Source: a virus. From it: a stretch of 52,155 bases of DNA. The stretch is taken from the IMG/VR virus record IMGVR_UViG_3300043411_001021, positions 1 to 52,155 of that record; one strand, given 5' to 3'. Position 1 is the stretch's first letter. Each line of letters begins with the position of its first letter. The notes under the pieces were generated by a model. That model did no database searches. It saw only the letters and a list, made by a program, of their open reading frames with translations, and was not told where the DNA came from. The translations under genes and the position numbers were made by a program. Shown piece after piece: positions 28,601 to 37,690 of the stretch.

Positions 28601-28698
28601 TGCGCGTTTTAAAAAGAGACCATAAATTCACCGACGGATGGTTACCTATCGCAGTAGCCTCAATAACATTTTGTTACTTCCTGTCAAAGTTAGGGTAG
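28600..28698 (+). CDS. Tiny membrane peptide (32 aa)
   Basis: ATG overlaps the previous stop (TAATG). A basic N-terminus (RVLKRDHKF) precedes one hydrophobic segment (WLPIAVASITFCYFLSKLG). It ends 2 bases before the ATG of the transglycosylase-like gene, so it is probably translated with it. It could be a small pinholin-like or helper peptide. Confidence 0.5.
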   Translation: MRVLKRDHKFTDGWLPIAVASITFCYFLSKLG

Positions 28699-28700
28699 TG

Positions 28701-29315
28701 ATGTTTACTAAATTATTATATATAGGAACTGTTGGTTTATTCTCTGTTTTGGGATTTAACATCTCTGGATCAGACACACAACCTTCCATGTTAAGTAGTC
28801 CTGCACAAGCTGCTCCAACGGAAGATACAATAGAAACAATCCCAGCTGTAGTAGAAACATCTTTTCATAGAGGATTTACAAACTTACAAGCTCAACCTTG
28901 TCGTAATGACCACACTCGTGAGTATTACGAGAGTGATCTAATAAGTAAAGATGAAACAGCACATGTACTTATATCAATAGGTGCTACTACTGGACAAGCG
29001 GATATTCTAAGTGCTATTGCACGAGCTGAGTCCGCAAATCAAAATAATTGTTTTGGCGATGATTCGTCCGAGTATTATGGTAAACCTACAAATAATGGAA
29101 AACATTGGGGTCCATCGTATGGAAATTTTCAAATAAGAACAATATTAGAGGAATCTAATACAGGTACTTGTAGGGATATTGAACGGTTACGACTCAACCT
29201 TGTTGAGCAGTCTAAATGTGCCATGGAACTATCAAATGGTGGAACTAAATTTTCACCTACTTGGTCAACATACACTAATGGAAAATATAAAAAATGGCTA
29301 GGGAAAACCTGGTAA
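28701..29315 (+). CDS. Secreted lysozyme-fold transglycosylase-like protein
   Basis: From ATG 28701 the 204-aa protein starts with a signal-type segment (FTKLLYIGTVGLFSVLGF) and a possible cleavage after AQA. A mature domain follows with ADILSAIARAESANQNN (likely catalytic Glu), then WGPSYGNFQIRT, the layout of SLT/lysozyme-like folds. Four Cys may pair outside the cell. It is the second of three muralytic genes in the window. It could open the wall for release or act at infection. The catalytic assignment rests on pattern only. Confidence 0.7.
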   Translation: MFTKLLYIGTVGLFSVLGFNISGSDTQPSMLSSPAQAAPTEDTIETIPAVVETSFHRGFTNLQAQPCRNDHTREYYESDLISKDETAHVLISIGATTGQADILSAIARAESANQNNCFGDDSSEYYGKPTNNGKHWGPSYGNFQIRTILEESNTGTCRDIERLRLNLVEQSKCAMELSNGGTKFSPTWSTYTNGKYKKWLGKTW

Positions 29316-29325
29316 GAAGGAAAAA

Positions 29326-29718
29326 ATGAAAAAATACATAACAAGACAGAACATAGTAAGAGTTGTATTATTATTATTAGCAATAGTAATAATATCCACT
29401 CTATCAGTACAGAAAAGCAATGCTAATGAGCAGGCTAATAAATCAAAAGAAGAAGTTGAAAGTGTTCGTAGATCAGTGAGCGCTAAAGATTCACGTATAA
29501 GCGATTGTGTCGAAGTTATGGACGCATCTATTGCGGCAAATGCTTACTACATACTTTCAGACATGACACTAAGAGAGGCTCTACTAAAAGCAATTAATGG
29601 TGATGTTAGCACTTTAACTGCGGATATTAGAACAGCTAATGGCCATAGAGACACAGCGCAGATAGAATCAGATAAATACACTCTATCACAAGTTAATATG
29701 TGTAGAGATGGTAAATAG
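29326..29718 (+). CDS. Exported or membrane-anchored helical protein (130 aa)
   Basis: GAAGGA precedes the ATG. A basic start (KKYITRQN), a membrane span (IVRVVLLLLAIVIISTL) and a helical periplasm-side domain follow. It has a coiled-coil stretch (ANEQANKSKEEVESVRRSVSAKDSRI) and two Cys. The layout resembles an i-spanin, but the host is probably Gram-positive and has no outer membrane, so that role is doubtful. It is the last gene of the operon, followed by a terminator. Confidence 0.6.
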   Translation: MKKYITRQNIVRVVLLLLAIVIISTLSVQKSNANEQANKSKEEVESVRRSVSAKDSRISDCVEVMDASIAANAYYILSDMTLREALLKAINGDVSTLTADIRTANGHRDTAQIESDKYTLSQVNMCRDGK

Positions 29719-29829
29719 CTACTGACAGCTTTCGCAGCTCTCTGGATTCTCTAGGGAGCAAGCTGTTTTTTCATCTACAATGATTTCTTCCTCATCAGCA
29801 AAAAATGCTTCTAGATCATCGTTACCCAT
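29719..29829 (-). CDS. Small acidic Cys-tailed protein (36 aa)
   Basis: Starts by overlapping the holin stop (ATGGGTAA). The first half is very acidic (DDLEAFFADEEEIIVDE). The end, CSLENPESCESC, is a compact Cys cluster. The Cys tail looks selected, but the region doubles as the terminator of the opposing operon, so coding is not certain. Confidence 0.5.
   Translation of the reverse strand: MGNDDLEAFFADEEEIIVDEKTACSLENPESCESCQ
29725..29771 (+). terminator. Terminator of the exported-protein operon
   Basis: Outer stem ACAGCT (29725-29730)/AGCTGT (29761-29766) with an inner stem GCTCTCT/AGGGAGC (29737-29743, 29753-29759), then six Ts from 29766. It overlaps the leftward 36-aa frame. Confidence 0.8.
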
Positions 29830-30082
29830 TTATTTTAAAACCAATATTCTTAAGACGATCTAAGATAGAAGGTTTTCCTTCTAATTTATTAATATTCAAT
29901 GTCTGTACTCTAACATTCTTTATGAATGATAATACAGCAGCAGCTCCGCCAATTACTACAACTTTTAATGTAGAAATATCTGTGTAATTAAACCCAGATG
30001 CAATTAATAACGCAATACCAGCTTGCCAGAATGTGCTTAAAGCACGCTTTCCAATTTCTTGCCAATTATAAACTTTAATCAT
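29822..30082 (-). CDS. Phage holin, two-span (r1t-like)
   Basis: 86 aa with two hydrophobic segments (about ALSTFWQAGIALLIASGF and TLKVVVIGGAAAVLSFI), a short loop with Thr-Asp, and a basic C-terminal tail. That is the layout of r1t-type holins common in actinophages. It lies next to the amidase endolysin gene and in the same direction. It would make the membrane lesion that lets the endolysin out. Confidence 0.75.
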   Translation of the reverse strand: MIKVYNWQEIGKRALSTFWQAGIALLIASGFNYTDISTLKVVVIGGAAAVLSFIKNVRVQTLNINKLEGKPSILDRLKNIGFKING

Positions 30083-30245
30083 TTACTTTAACTCCTTTTA
30101 AAACTTTTTTCTTTACAGGCGGTCTATTAATAATATTATCTAAATACCATTTATTATATTCTTCTTCGGTTTTTTCAGTAGCATCTTTTGGCATATCAGT
30201 TTCACATGTGCCCCAGTGATTAGGTGTTAATGAATAATAAATCAT
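30075..30245 (-). CDS. Hypothetical protein (56 aa)
   Basis: The ATG at 30245 shares one base with the stop of the upstream gene (TAATG), so I prefer it to the longer frame from 30290. The first residues (MIYYSLTPNHWGTCETD) are aromatic and the rest is charged, ending VKKKVLKGVKVND. It overlaps the holin start by 8 bases. No family recognised. Confidence 0.6.
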   Translation of the reverse strand: MIYYSLTPNHWGTCETDMPKDATEKTEEEYNKWYLDNIINRPPVKKKVLKGVKVND

Positions 30246-30916
30246 TAAACGACCTCGGCAATAAAAGCAGCAAGTACTTGTACAGAGCAAGCTGCTGAGT
30301 AATAAGTAGGTTGTAATCCAGGACCTGTATACCAGTATTGCCTGGCCTGAAAGGTATAAGTTGAGCCAATAGGTACTTCTATAAAATTAGTTATAGACTT
30401 ACCCTGTTGAAAAGTCATATTACCTTCATCATACGTAGAAGCTTTATCCGTATCTGATACAGTATAACTTCCGTTTACACCTGTTTGCATATGTACAGTA
30501 TTAGAACTACCATTACCGTTATCACCATAGAGTTGATAGTCCCAGCTAAAAGAATATCTAACGACAGCGACCATAGGATATATAGTCGAAGGGTTTGAAA
30601 AAGATAAATTAGAAGTCGTAGCATAAGGACCATAGGACCCGTTAGGAGCTGCTGGTTGATTTATAGTAACTGCACCAGTGACCGCACCAGTAGCTGCGCG
30701 TCTCTGCGGATTAACTTTTGAACCAAGTTCACCAGCAGTTGTCATAAACAATCCGTTGTTTTTAGGAGCAGCAGCGATACCTGTTGTATTACCAGCTATC
30801 ACTAATTTTAAACCATTAACACCACAAGTAGTACCACCTAGTGGATCACTTACAATTGTCATATTACCGGAACCTTCATCCCAACCAATACAATTTCCTA
30901 CACAATAACCGGACAT
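30245..30916 (-). CDS. Virion/tail-associated protein (223 aa)
   Basis: Gly-, Ser-, Thr- and Asn-rich with beta periodicity (TGAVTGAVTINQPAAPNGSYGPYATTSNLSF; YSFSWDYQLYGDNGNGSS), typical of tail-tip or fibre-tip proteins. Two Cys-bearing turns open it (CVGNCIGW). It abuts the endolysin stop. The function is inferred from composition and position at the end of the fibre genes. Confidence 0.55.
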   Translation of the reverse strand: MSGYCVGNCIGWDEGSGNMTIVSDPLGGTTCGVNGLKLVIAGNTTGIAAAPKNNGLFMTTAGELGSKVNPQRRAATGAVTGAVTINQPAAPNGSYGPYATTSNLSFSNPSTIYPMVAVVRYSFSWDYQLYGDNGNGSSNTVHMQTGVNGSYTVSDTDKASTYDEGNMTFQQGKSITNFIEVPIGSTYTFQARQYWYTGPGLQPTYYSAACSVQVLAAFIAEVV

Positions 30917-31918
30917 TTATCCCCCAAAAATCGCTGACCAAGTAATTTTACCAACTACTCCGTCAATTGTAAGATGCTTAAATTGTTGAAAATCTCTAAT
31001 AGCTTGTTCTGTTTTACCACCAAAATCTCCATCAACAGCAATATTCATACCACCATCTTTAAGTTTTTGTTGAACTAATTTAACAATGTCTCCTCTAGAT
31101 CCTTTTTTCAATAGTCCAGGATAATTAGGAATAGCTGTAGGTGTTGGCGCTGGTGCGCTAGGTGTAGAATCTCTAAATAATGTATTCCAAGTATTTTTAC
31201 CCACAATACCATCTTTGGTGAGTCCTTTTAACTCCTGAAAAGCTTTAACTGTATTTTCAGTTTCTACTCCAAAATCTCCATCCGCTTTAATACCGAGTTT
31301 GACCTGTAACTGTATTACATAGCCTCCCTTTGCTCCTCGCTTTAAAAGCATAGGATATGCAGGATAATCTTTAACAGGCGCTACAGGAGCACTAGGAACG
31401 ACTACAACAGGCGCTGGTTGATCTCCAGTGATATATTCTTTAGCATTTGCGTAAATACTAGCAATTTGAGCTTTTAAGTTAGTTCCACAACAAGCTGTCG
31501 CATAAACTTCACTATGACTACGTAGTGTAAATGTTGGAGTCACGTTACCTTGTTCTACAAAAGATTCAATAACACGAGCAATTGACTCTAATGCTTCTGG
31601 TGTAGGTATTTCCCCAACATAATTACCAATTAAGGCAATTCCTAAACTTACAGCATTTTGACCTTTAGTATGTGCACCAAGAGCTGGTACTGATCCTTTA
31701 TAACGACCTTGTAATACATCACCATTTGGATGTACCATAATTGTGTAAGGGACATCAATATAAGAACTATAACTGGTCACACGACGTGCATCTGCACTTG
31801 AATCATCTGTTACTGATGTAACAGTGTGGTGTAAGTAAATTGTACTTACAGGTAAATTCATAGATTGGAGTTGAGCCAAAGGTGCTCTCGCTCCCCAAGT
31901 TTCTTTATCTTTATACAT
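30917..31918 (-). CDS. Endolysin: N-acetylmuramoyl-L-alanine amidase with two PG-binding repeats
   Basis: I start it at ATG 31918, which has AAGGA 4 bases upstream. The N-terminal amidase_2/PGRP domain has TWGAR, IYLHHTVT (zinc His), and LRSHSEVYATACCG (second His and Cys zinc ligands). Two PG_binding_1 modules follow, each with an LLK(R/K)G...G start and DGDFG ... TVKAFQELKGLTKDGIVGKNTW-type core. They are joined by Pro/Ala-rich linkers. It cuts the amide between muramic acid and the stem peptide. 333 aa. An extended -10 lies 31 bases upstream. The holin is three genes downstream. Confidence 0.93.
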   Translation of the reverse strand: MYKDKETWGARAPLAQLQSMNLPVSTIYLHHTVTSVTDDSSADARRVTSYSSYIDVPYTIMVHPNGDVLQGRYKGSVPALGAHTKGQNAVSLGIALIGNYVGEIPTPEALESIARVIESFVEQGNVTPTFTLRSHSEVYATACCGTNLKAQIASIYANAKEYITGDQPAPVVVVPSAPVAPVKDYPAYPMLLKRGAKGGYVIQLQVKLGIKADGDFGVETENTVKAFQELKGLTKDGIVGKNTWNTLFRDSTPSAPAPTPTAIPNYPGLLKKGSRGDIVKLVQQKLKDGGMNIAVDGDFGGKTEQAIRDFQQFKHLTIDGVVGKITWSAIFGG

Positions 31919-31948
31919 AAAATCCTTCATTTTGAGAGTTATGTACCA

Positions 31949-31957
31949 TTTTACCAC
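31949..31957 (-). promoter_or_regulatory. Late extended -10 promoter, endolysin
   Basis: TGGTAAAAT on the minus strand, 31 bases upstream of the ATG at 31918. Confidence 0.55.
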
Positions 31958-31997
31958 TTTTTAAGATGTTATGGGTGTTAATTAGGATTGTTTTTAT

Positions 31998-34259
31998 TTA
32001 ATTATAAATAAGTATGGATGATGAGTTATAGTAACAATTTTTACCAGAATCATTTATTGTCCAAGAATTGTCAGTTATTATACTTGTACGTGCAGCTTCA
32101 CTTGTGCAGTATACACTTCTACCAGCATCAAATGTAACAGATGGTTGTAAAGTTAATGCACTCCAACCAGTAAGTGTTGCGTCATAGTTAGCTCTAGATA
32201 ATCCAGCTGCTGGATCTCCTTCTGCAGTCACCCCTCCAAACATACTACTCATATCCGTTACATTACTAACATCCCAATTATCTAATGGTTGATCAAATAC
32301 CAAACAATTTGAGAATAGATAAGACATATTTGTTATATTACTAACATCCCAATTATCTAATGGTTGATCAAATGATTTTGCATAAGTGAATGTAAGATCC
32401 ATATTTAATAGACTACTAGTATCCCAACTATTTAATGGTTGATTAAATAGTAATGCATAAAGAAACATACTACTCATATCCGTTACATTACTAACATCCC
32501 AATTATCTAATGGTTGATTGAATGTAAATGTAAATGTAAACATACTACTCATATCCGTTACATTACTAGTATCCCAACTATTTAATGGTTGGTTAAAGCC
32601 AAACGCCTGTTCAAACATATGTGACATGTCAGTTACATTACTAGTATTCCAACTATCTATGGATTGGTTAAGTGATCTAGCATCTGTGAACATGTATGAC
32701 ATATCTGTTACGTTCGATAAGTCCGGTTGATCTTGCGCAATTATAGATAAATTTCTACACCCATTAAATGCCCCATGCATAGATGTCCACGCAATATCCC
32801 CCCAATTATATATTGCTACTACTTTAAGGGCATCTTTATAAAATGTCTCACCGTCAAAAAATATTCTAGGGAAATCTCCAGTTATTTTTATAACATAGTA
32901 ACCACTATAAGTATAGAAATGTGTAGCATCACCTGTTACGGATGTACTCGTATTACCATCCCCCCAATCAACATCATAATCATATCCAGTACCTGTTGTT
33001 GGAATCGTAAATTGCATTGCTAAAGAGTCCGCAGGGACAGTTGTTTTTACCAGCATTACAAATTCGTCTGGGGTAAAAGTAACATTCTCAAAAGGTTTAA
33101 TATACTCAACTACAGCCCATAAAGAAGATACTTCAATATAACTCTCCTCTTCATCAGGATTAGAAACTGAAACACCTATAAATAAAGTATCCTTTAAAGC
33201 AATATTGGTTACAGGTGCAGATGTCACACCTAACGACATACGTGTGTGTGCAAAATTAGTATACCCGTTATAACTATCACCATTAGTTGTCCAATCATCA
33301 TTGTTTATGTTAAAGAAGGGGGGGCCTGTATAAGAAATTGGCCCCATAGCTACTCCCACTGCTGGGTAGTATGTGGGTGGAATTTCTATATTGGACCTCC
33401 AACGCACAGACACTTGTCCGTATGTTAATATACTTAAAGTATCTAATTCCATATTATCTAATTTAAAAAATTCAGCAGATCCAGATAATGTAGCTGCTAT
33501 ATATGTATTATCATCGGGAGGATTATTATTTAGTAGCATAAAAGTAGAATCATTTATTGGAGCCCTATCAGGGCCAACAACAAATCTATTAGCATTACCT
33601 AGAAATGTATAATCACTAAAAGATGTAGGAAATAAATATTCAACAATACCTTCACCAGGATACCCACCATCAACACCATCAACATACGTACCCTCATTAA
33701 TAGCTAAATCATCAAAATACCACACGCCATTAACTTGAGCTTCATTATTTAAATTACCACCAACAATGTAATAAGTACAGGTAGAGCTTAGACTACGAGT
33801 AGAGCTAGTAGCAATTACGACCCCATCGACCATTAACTCGACGGTATCAGATCCAGCACCTACCTTATTAACATGTAATTCAATACGATACCATATATCA
33901 CTAGATAATATAGTTGTGCCAGAGATTTGACCATCTTCGTCATATAGCTTTAAAACTCCAGTATTGTCAATTGTTGCGTACGCTAGGTCTGCATTAACGC
34001 TTATAAACCTATTCTCAGCAGAAGGGAATGTCCCAAAGTTAACGTAACTACGAAAATACATAGTATCTGCAACAAGTGATGAAGGTAAAACACTCTTGAA
34101 CCCTTGTAAGACACCAGATTCAAGTGATGATATTTTACCAGAGTATTTCCCAGATCTTACTGTTATCGGGGATATTGAAGCATTACTATAAACATTTGTG
34201 AATTCAACACCATCGTCTGTTGTATTTATTTCAAATCCGAAGGTTTGAACTCTAGACAT
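31998..34259 (-). CDS. Tail adhesin: LamG-like domain plus BspA-type repeats
   Basis: The 753-aa protein starts with a concanavalin/LamG-like domain (about 20-190, ending WYFDDLAINEG). A second beta-rich region follows, then a PKD-like piece (DYDVDWGDGNTST ... HFYTYSGYYVIKITGD, about 430-460). Last come tandem 25-residue BspA/DUF285 repeats of the form FNQPLDNWDVSNVTDMSSMF (about 500-690). Such repeats fold into leucine-rich-repeat-like surface binders. It probably recognises the host surface at the end of the fibre. The repeats are nearly identical at DNA level. Confidence 0.8.
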   Translation of the reverse strand: MSRVQTFGFEINTTDDGVEFTNVYSNASISPITVRSGKYSGKISSLESGVLQGFKSVLPSSLVADTMYFRSYVNFGTFPSAENRFISVNADLAYATIDNTGVLKLYDEDGQISGTTILSSDIWYRIELHVNKVGAGSDTVELMVDGVVIATSSTRSLSSTCTYYIVGGNLNNEAQVNGVWYFDDLAINEGTYVDGVDGGYPGEGIVEYLFPTSFSDYTFLGNANRFVVGPDRAPINDSTFMLLNNNPPDDNTYIAATLSGSAEFFKLDNMELDTLSILTYGQVSVRWRSNIEIPPTYYPAVGVAMGPISYTGPPFFNINNDDWTTNGDSYNGYTNFAHTRMSLGVTSAPVTNIALKDTLFIGVSVSNPDEEESYIEVSSLWAVVEYIKPFENVTFTPDEFVMLVKTTVPADSLAMQFTIPTTGTGYDYDVDWGDGNTSTSVTGDATHFYTYSGYYVIKITGDFPRIFFDGETFYKDALKVVAIYNWGDIAWTSMHGAFNGCRNLSIIAQDQPDLSNVTDMSYMFTDARSLNQSIDSWNTSNVTDMSHMFEQAFGFNQPLNSWDTSNVTDMSSMFTFTFTFNQPLDNWDVSNVTDMSSMFLYALLFNQPLNSWDTSSLLNMDLTFTYAKSFDQPLDNWDVSNITNMSYLFSNCLVFDQPLDNWDVSNVTDMSSMFGGVTAEGDPAAGLSRANYDATLTGWSALTLQPSVTFDAGRSVYCTSEAARTSIITDNSWTINDSGKNCYYNSSSILIYN
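32239..32713 (-). repeat. Tandem 75-bp repeats encoding the BspA-type domain
   Basis: At least six units of about 75 bases share the core CCCAATTATCTAATGGTTG (or the variant with CAACTATTTAATGG). Units starting near 32239, 32465 and 32539 are the closest. The near-identity favours slippage or recombination that changes repeat number. Confidence 0.8.
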
Positions 34260-35878
34260 TAGTACCCTCTAGTAATAGAAATTATGTACCATTTTGTTTC
34301 CGCAGCATTATAAATTGCACCCAAAAAATCTCGTTTATTAGGTGCTGTACTTAATACAGCACTAGTGATATCAGATCCAAACACAAATTGACCACCATAA
34401 GTTATCACCCTAGCACCGACATTATCTTGTATAAGTTCCCATACAATTTTTTGACCATCGGTCGGATTAGTTGGGTTTCCAAGAATCCTATTACCGCCAA
34501 GAATAACCCTAAAATGATTACTTAAAGAAGCATCAGTAACAACGGTACTCGCATCAGATAATACTAAGGGTGTAGATACAAAAGCTTGCGACGCCCTTAT
34601 GATACCCGTACCTTTAGCATCTAGTGTAAGTGATACATTCGTATCCCCACCAGTTGCAGCAATAGTAGGAGATCCAGCAGTTGCAGCATTTGTGACTGTA
34701 ACTTCATTGACAGCGGAAGCTATTGAGCCAAATTTGACGGTTTCATTCGAATTAGTGTCTAATAAAGCAGTTGTGATTTTTACAGATGCAGGTAGTGATA
34801 GAGTTGGATTACCAGAAACACCGTCACCATTTACTATACTAATTTGGGTAGCATCCCCCGATGTTAAAGTACGGCCAACAAAAGTATCAGCAGCTGTTTG
34901 AGTTAATACACCATTTGTATTATAACCAGCTAATGATGTTAATGTTGGATCCAATGCAATGGCAATTTTCTTCCAGATTGTGCCGTTATAAAAAATTAAA
35001 TCATTTATTGCATATGTTATTGACCCAGATCCTAAATCTTGTGTGCCAGCTGTAGCTAGTAAATATAAATCACCAGTTGAACCAGTACCATCTATTAATG
35101 TAGGTGTATTAGTAGTTGCGTCCCAAGTACCTTGATACTGCATAGCTTTTTCAGTTAGCTGTGCAGCTGGAAGTTTACCCCCAGAATCTAGACCAGCATA
35201 TCCACTATTTGCACCTTTATTAGCTAAATCCTCTTTTAAAGCAAGTGCATCATATACAACATCTTGAGACGGGGCAATACCAGTTATACCTGTTGTAATA
35301 GACTCTGCTACTAAACCTAGGTCAACACCATATTGAGCAGGTGTCCTAACAACCCAAGATCCAGATTTTCTCTGTATTATATCATCATTACTTGGTGATA
35401 ATGATCCAATAGAAGTTAGACCAGCTGAGTAAGCTTGTACATCGGATCCAATAGATACACCAATAGTAGTCCTAACATCAGATGTTGATGCGTCATCTAA
35501 GATTGAACGACCAGTAGCAGTACATGTTATTTCTTCAACATCACCAGCACCTGCAGTTGAACGACCTAGTAATTTATTTGTAGCGGTTACATTCTGCATT
35601 TTAGCATAAGTTACTACATCATTATCAATAGTAAGTACAGTACCTGTACCTGATACAGTTATATCACCCTTGTCACCGTCAGTAAGCCCACCGCCACCGC
35701 CACCAACTGATGCAACGCTAATACCAGCAGCACTAATAGTTACCGCAGTAGGTGAAGCAGGGTCTATCCTGAGTTCTCCTTGATATCCATTAGTACTATC
35801 ACCATTACCTGTTATTATTAAGCTATCCGAGTCCTCGAATAGACATGTACATGATGATCCACATCCACAACGTGCCAT
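34259..35878 (-). CDS. Tail fibre protein (539 aa)
   Basis: A Cys-rich N-terminus (ARCGCGSSCTC) is followed by typical fibre sequence: DGDKGDITVSGTGT, TNKLLGRSTAGAGDVEEI, LTSLAGYNTNGVLTQTAADTFVGRTL. The C-terminal half is a beta-rich tip ending in a KWYIISITRGY strand. It abuts the adhesin gene (one-base overlap). It is separated from the upstream fibre by 81 bases holding a promoter and SD (AAAAGGA). Confidence 0.85.
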   Translation of the reverse strand: MARCGCGSSCTCLFEDSDSLIITGNGDSTNGYQGELRIDPASPTAVTISAAGISVASVGGGGGGLTDGDKGDITVSGTGTVLTIDNDVVTYAKMQNVTATNKLLGRSTAGAGDVEEITCTATGRSILDDASTSDVRTTIGVSIGSDVQAYSAGLTSIGSLSPSNDDIIQRKSGSWVVRTPAQYGVDLGLVAESITTGITGIAPSQDVVYDALALKEDLANKGANSGYAGLDSGGKLPAAQLTEKAMQYQGTWDATTNTPTLIDGTGSTGDLYLLATAGTQDLGSGSITYAINDLIFYNGTIWKKIAIALDPTLTSLAGYNTNGVLTQTAADTFVGRTLTSGDATQISIVNGDGVSGNPTLSLPASVKITTALLDTNSNETVKFGSIASAVNEVTVTNAATAGSPTIAATGGDTNVSLTLDAKGTGIIRASQAFVSTPLVLSDASTVVTDASLSNHFRVILGGNRILGNPTNPTDGQKIVWELIQDNVGARVITYGGQFVFGSDITSAVLSTAPNKRDFLGAIYNAAETKWYIISITRGY

Positions 35879-35899
35879 AAAAATTTTCCTTTTACTACA

Positions 35900-35908
35900 A
35901 TTTTACCA
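35900..35908 (-). promoter_or_regulatory. Late extended -10 promoter, tail fibre
   Basis: TGGTAAAAT on the minus strand, 22 bases upstream of the ATG at 35878. Confidence 0.55.
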
Positions 35909-35959
35909 TTTAATACGGTTCAAAAGAGTTCCTAGTGTTATTTTTTGTATTTTAAAATA

Positions 35960-37690
35960 TTAATTGTGTCCTAAAACTATTAACTCTGAGCCAATAGCAA
36001 AATTTCCAGTACCACCTGTATTAGTTAGTGTGATGGTAGTAATTTGGTTTGCAGTATTATCCCAATTAGACCAAATTTTAATTGGTGTAGGTACATTATT
36101 ACCATTTAAAGACCAAGTTCCATCCAATGTCATTTGTTTGTTAGATGTTTGAAAATTTAAAATAGTCCCTGTGATCATGAAACTATTAGTGTTATATGGT
36201 GTGCCACTATCAATTGGAATACTTGTTTGTCCTGCAACTGCTGTATTATATAAAGCTGCACCCGAACCTGTTAAAACAAAATAATTATTACCGTAATTTG
36301 CTCCCGTATCACTATTAAAAGTGATATTTGTATTAATTGTTTTACCAACACCACCTGTTGCTGTTACGCCTACAATGATATATAGATATTTACGTGCAGC
36401 AAATGAAGCAACAGAGATAGTATTTCCAGCACTACCTAAAGTTGTACGTCCTAACTCTTCCCACCAAGGGGTAGCCCATGTACCGTCACCTCTCCAAAAT
36501 GTACTAGAAGATGCCGAAGTACCAGAATTAAGATTCGTAACAGGTAAATTACCACTCACATGAGTAGCTAATCCAATTTTTCCATAGCTAGGAGCAGCAC
36601 CAACTCCGCCAGAGATTACTGCATTACCAGTAGCAACATCTGCTAATTTACCAACAGTTGAGGTTGTTGGGGCATATAAAATATCACCAACTGCATAACT
36701 ACTAAGACCAGTACCACCATCAGTCGCAGCAACGTCAGCACCACCTGGGGCATAGTAGTCTGTACCAGCGTTTGCAATAGATAAGACACCAGAAGTAAGT
36801 TTTGCTAGACCTGATCCAGTAGCTCTTTTAATGAGTTTACCTGTCGTTGAGCTAAACAAGGCGATTTCACTATCTACCGATGAAGATGGTCCTACAACAT
36901 CACCGGAACCAGCAGATATAATTGCAGCATCAATTGCATCTATAACCGCTGCAGTAGTTGGTAAGGATGTGTCATTATCAGAAGATGCTGTACCTTCTGC
37001 AGCAGTGACTATTGCACTACCCGCAAAATCTTCTACCTCGAGGTTAGTAATAGAGTTTCCAGTATCGTTAGCATCTATAGCCTTATTAGTAAAAGTATTT
37101 GTACTATCACTTGTAGCATTTGTAGCATCATATGCCATAACATCTGTGCCAATAGTAAGACCTAAATTTGTTCGAGCATCTACTACATCTGAGGCTCCTG
37201 TTCCACCATCTTCAATAGGTACGTCCGTTCCATCCGCACGATATACTAATTTACCCTCAACTGAGATGTTCCCAGCATCTGTGCGAGTTATCGTTGTGTC
37301 AGATGCATGTCCAATATTTAAAGCATTAAATTCTGGGCTATTTGCTACACCTAAATTTAAATCTGATCTAGTAACATTATGAGGGTTTCCTAAAGCTATT
37401 TGAGAGTGTGTATATGCAGTTTTTCCTCTGTCACCTCGGTATGCTGTAGTTGAAGTTTCACCTAATGTTAAGGCACCACCTTCCCCATCAGATAGTACAA
37501 TATCTGCACCAGATTTCCCAATTGTAATTGTTCGACCGTCCATATGAGTAAATATGAAATCACCGTCAGTATTTTCTTGTATTTGCCATGATCTAGCAGA
37601 TACTCTATTACCTATTTCTAAGGATCTAATGCGGTCTTCTAATTTTTTTATATACTCTTGTATTGTCTGGTTACTATCTCTAATACTCAT
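35960..37690 (-). CDS. Tail fibre protein with N-terminal coiled coil (576 aa)
   Basis: The N-terminus ([22 protein letters not shown]) is a short coiled coil, as in trimeric fibres. Fibre-type repeats follow ([57 protein letters not shown]). A C-terminal beta domain of about 165 residues is the probable tip. It starts directly at the stop of the minor tail gene (one-base overlap). Confidence 0.86.
   Translation of the reverse strand: MSIRDSNQTIQEYIKKLEDRIRSLEIGNRVSARSWQIQENTDGDFIFTHMDGRTITIGKSGADIVLSDGEGGALTLGETSTTAYRGDRGKTAYTHSQIALGNPHNVTRSDLNLGVANSPEFNALNIGHASDTTITRTDAGNISVEGKLVYRADGTDVPIEDGGTGASDVVDARTNLGLTIGTDVMAYDATNATSDSTNTFTNKAIDANDTGNSITNLEVEDFAGSAIVTAAEGTASSDNDTSLPTTAAVIDAIDAAIISAGSGDVVGPSSSVDSEIALFSSTTGKLIKRATGSGLAKLTSGVLSIANAGTDYYAPGGADVAATDGGTGLSSYAVGDILYAPTTSTVGKLADVATGNAVISGGVGAAPSYGKIGLATHVSGNLPVTNLNSGTSASSSTFWRGDGTWATPWWEELGRTTLGSAGNTISVASFAARKYLYIIVGVTATGGVGKTINTNITFNSDTGANYGNNYFVLTGSGAALYNTAVAGQTSIPIDSGTPYNTNSFMITGTILNFQTSNKQMTLDGTWSLNGNNVPTPIKIWSNWDNTANQITTITLTNTGGTGNFAIGSELIVLGHN

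Noticed and set aside
29326-29718. Confident spanin assignment
   Set aside because: The span plus coiled coil fits an i-spanin, but a probable Gram-positive host lacks the outer membrane that spanins fuse, and no o-spanin partner is present.
34259-37690. Rightward frames antisense to the fibre genes (for example 36831-37382)
   Set aside because: Low-complexity Ser/Val/Pro-rich shadows of Thr/Ser/Gly-rich fibre genes, without start signals.
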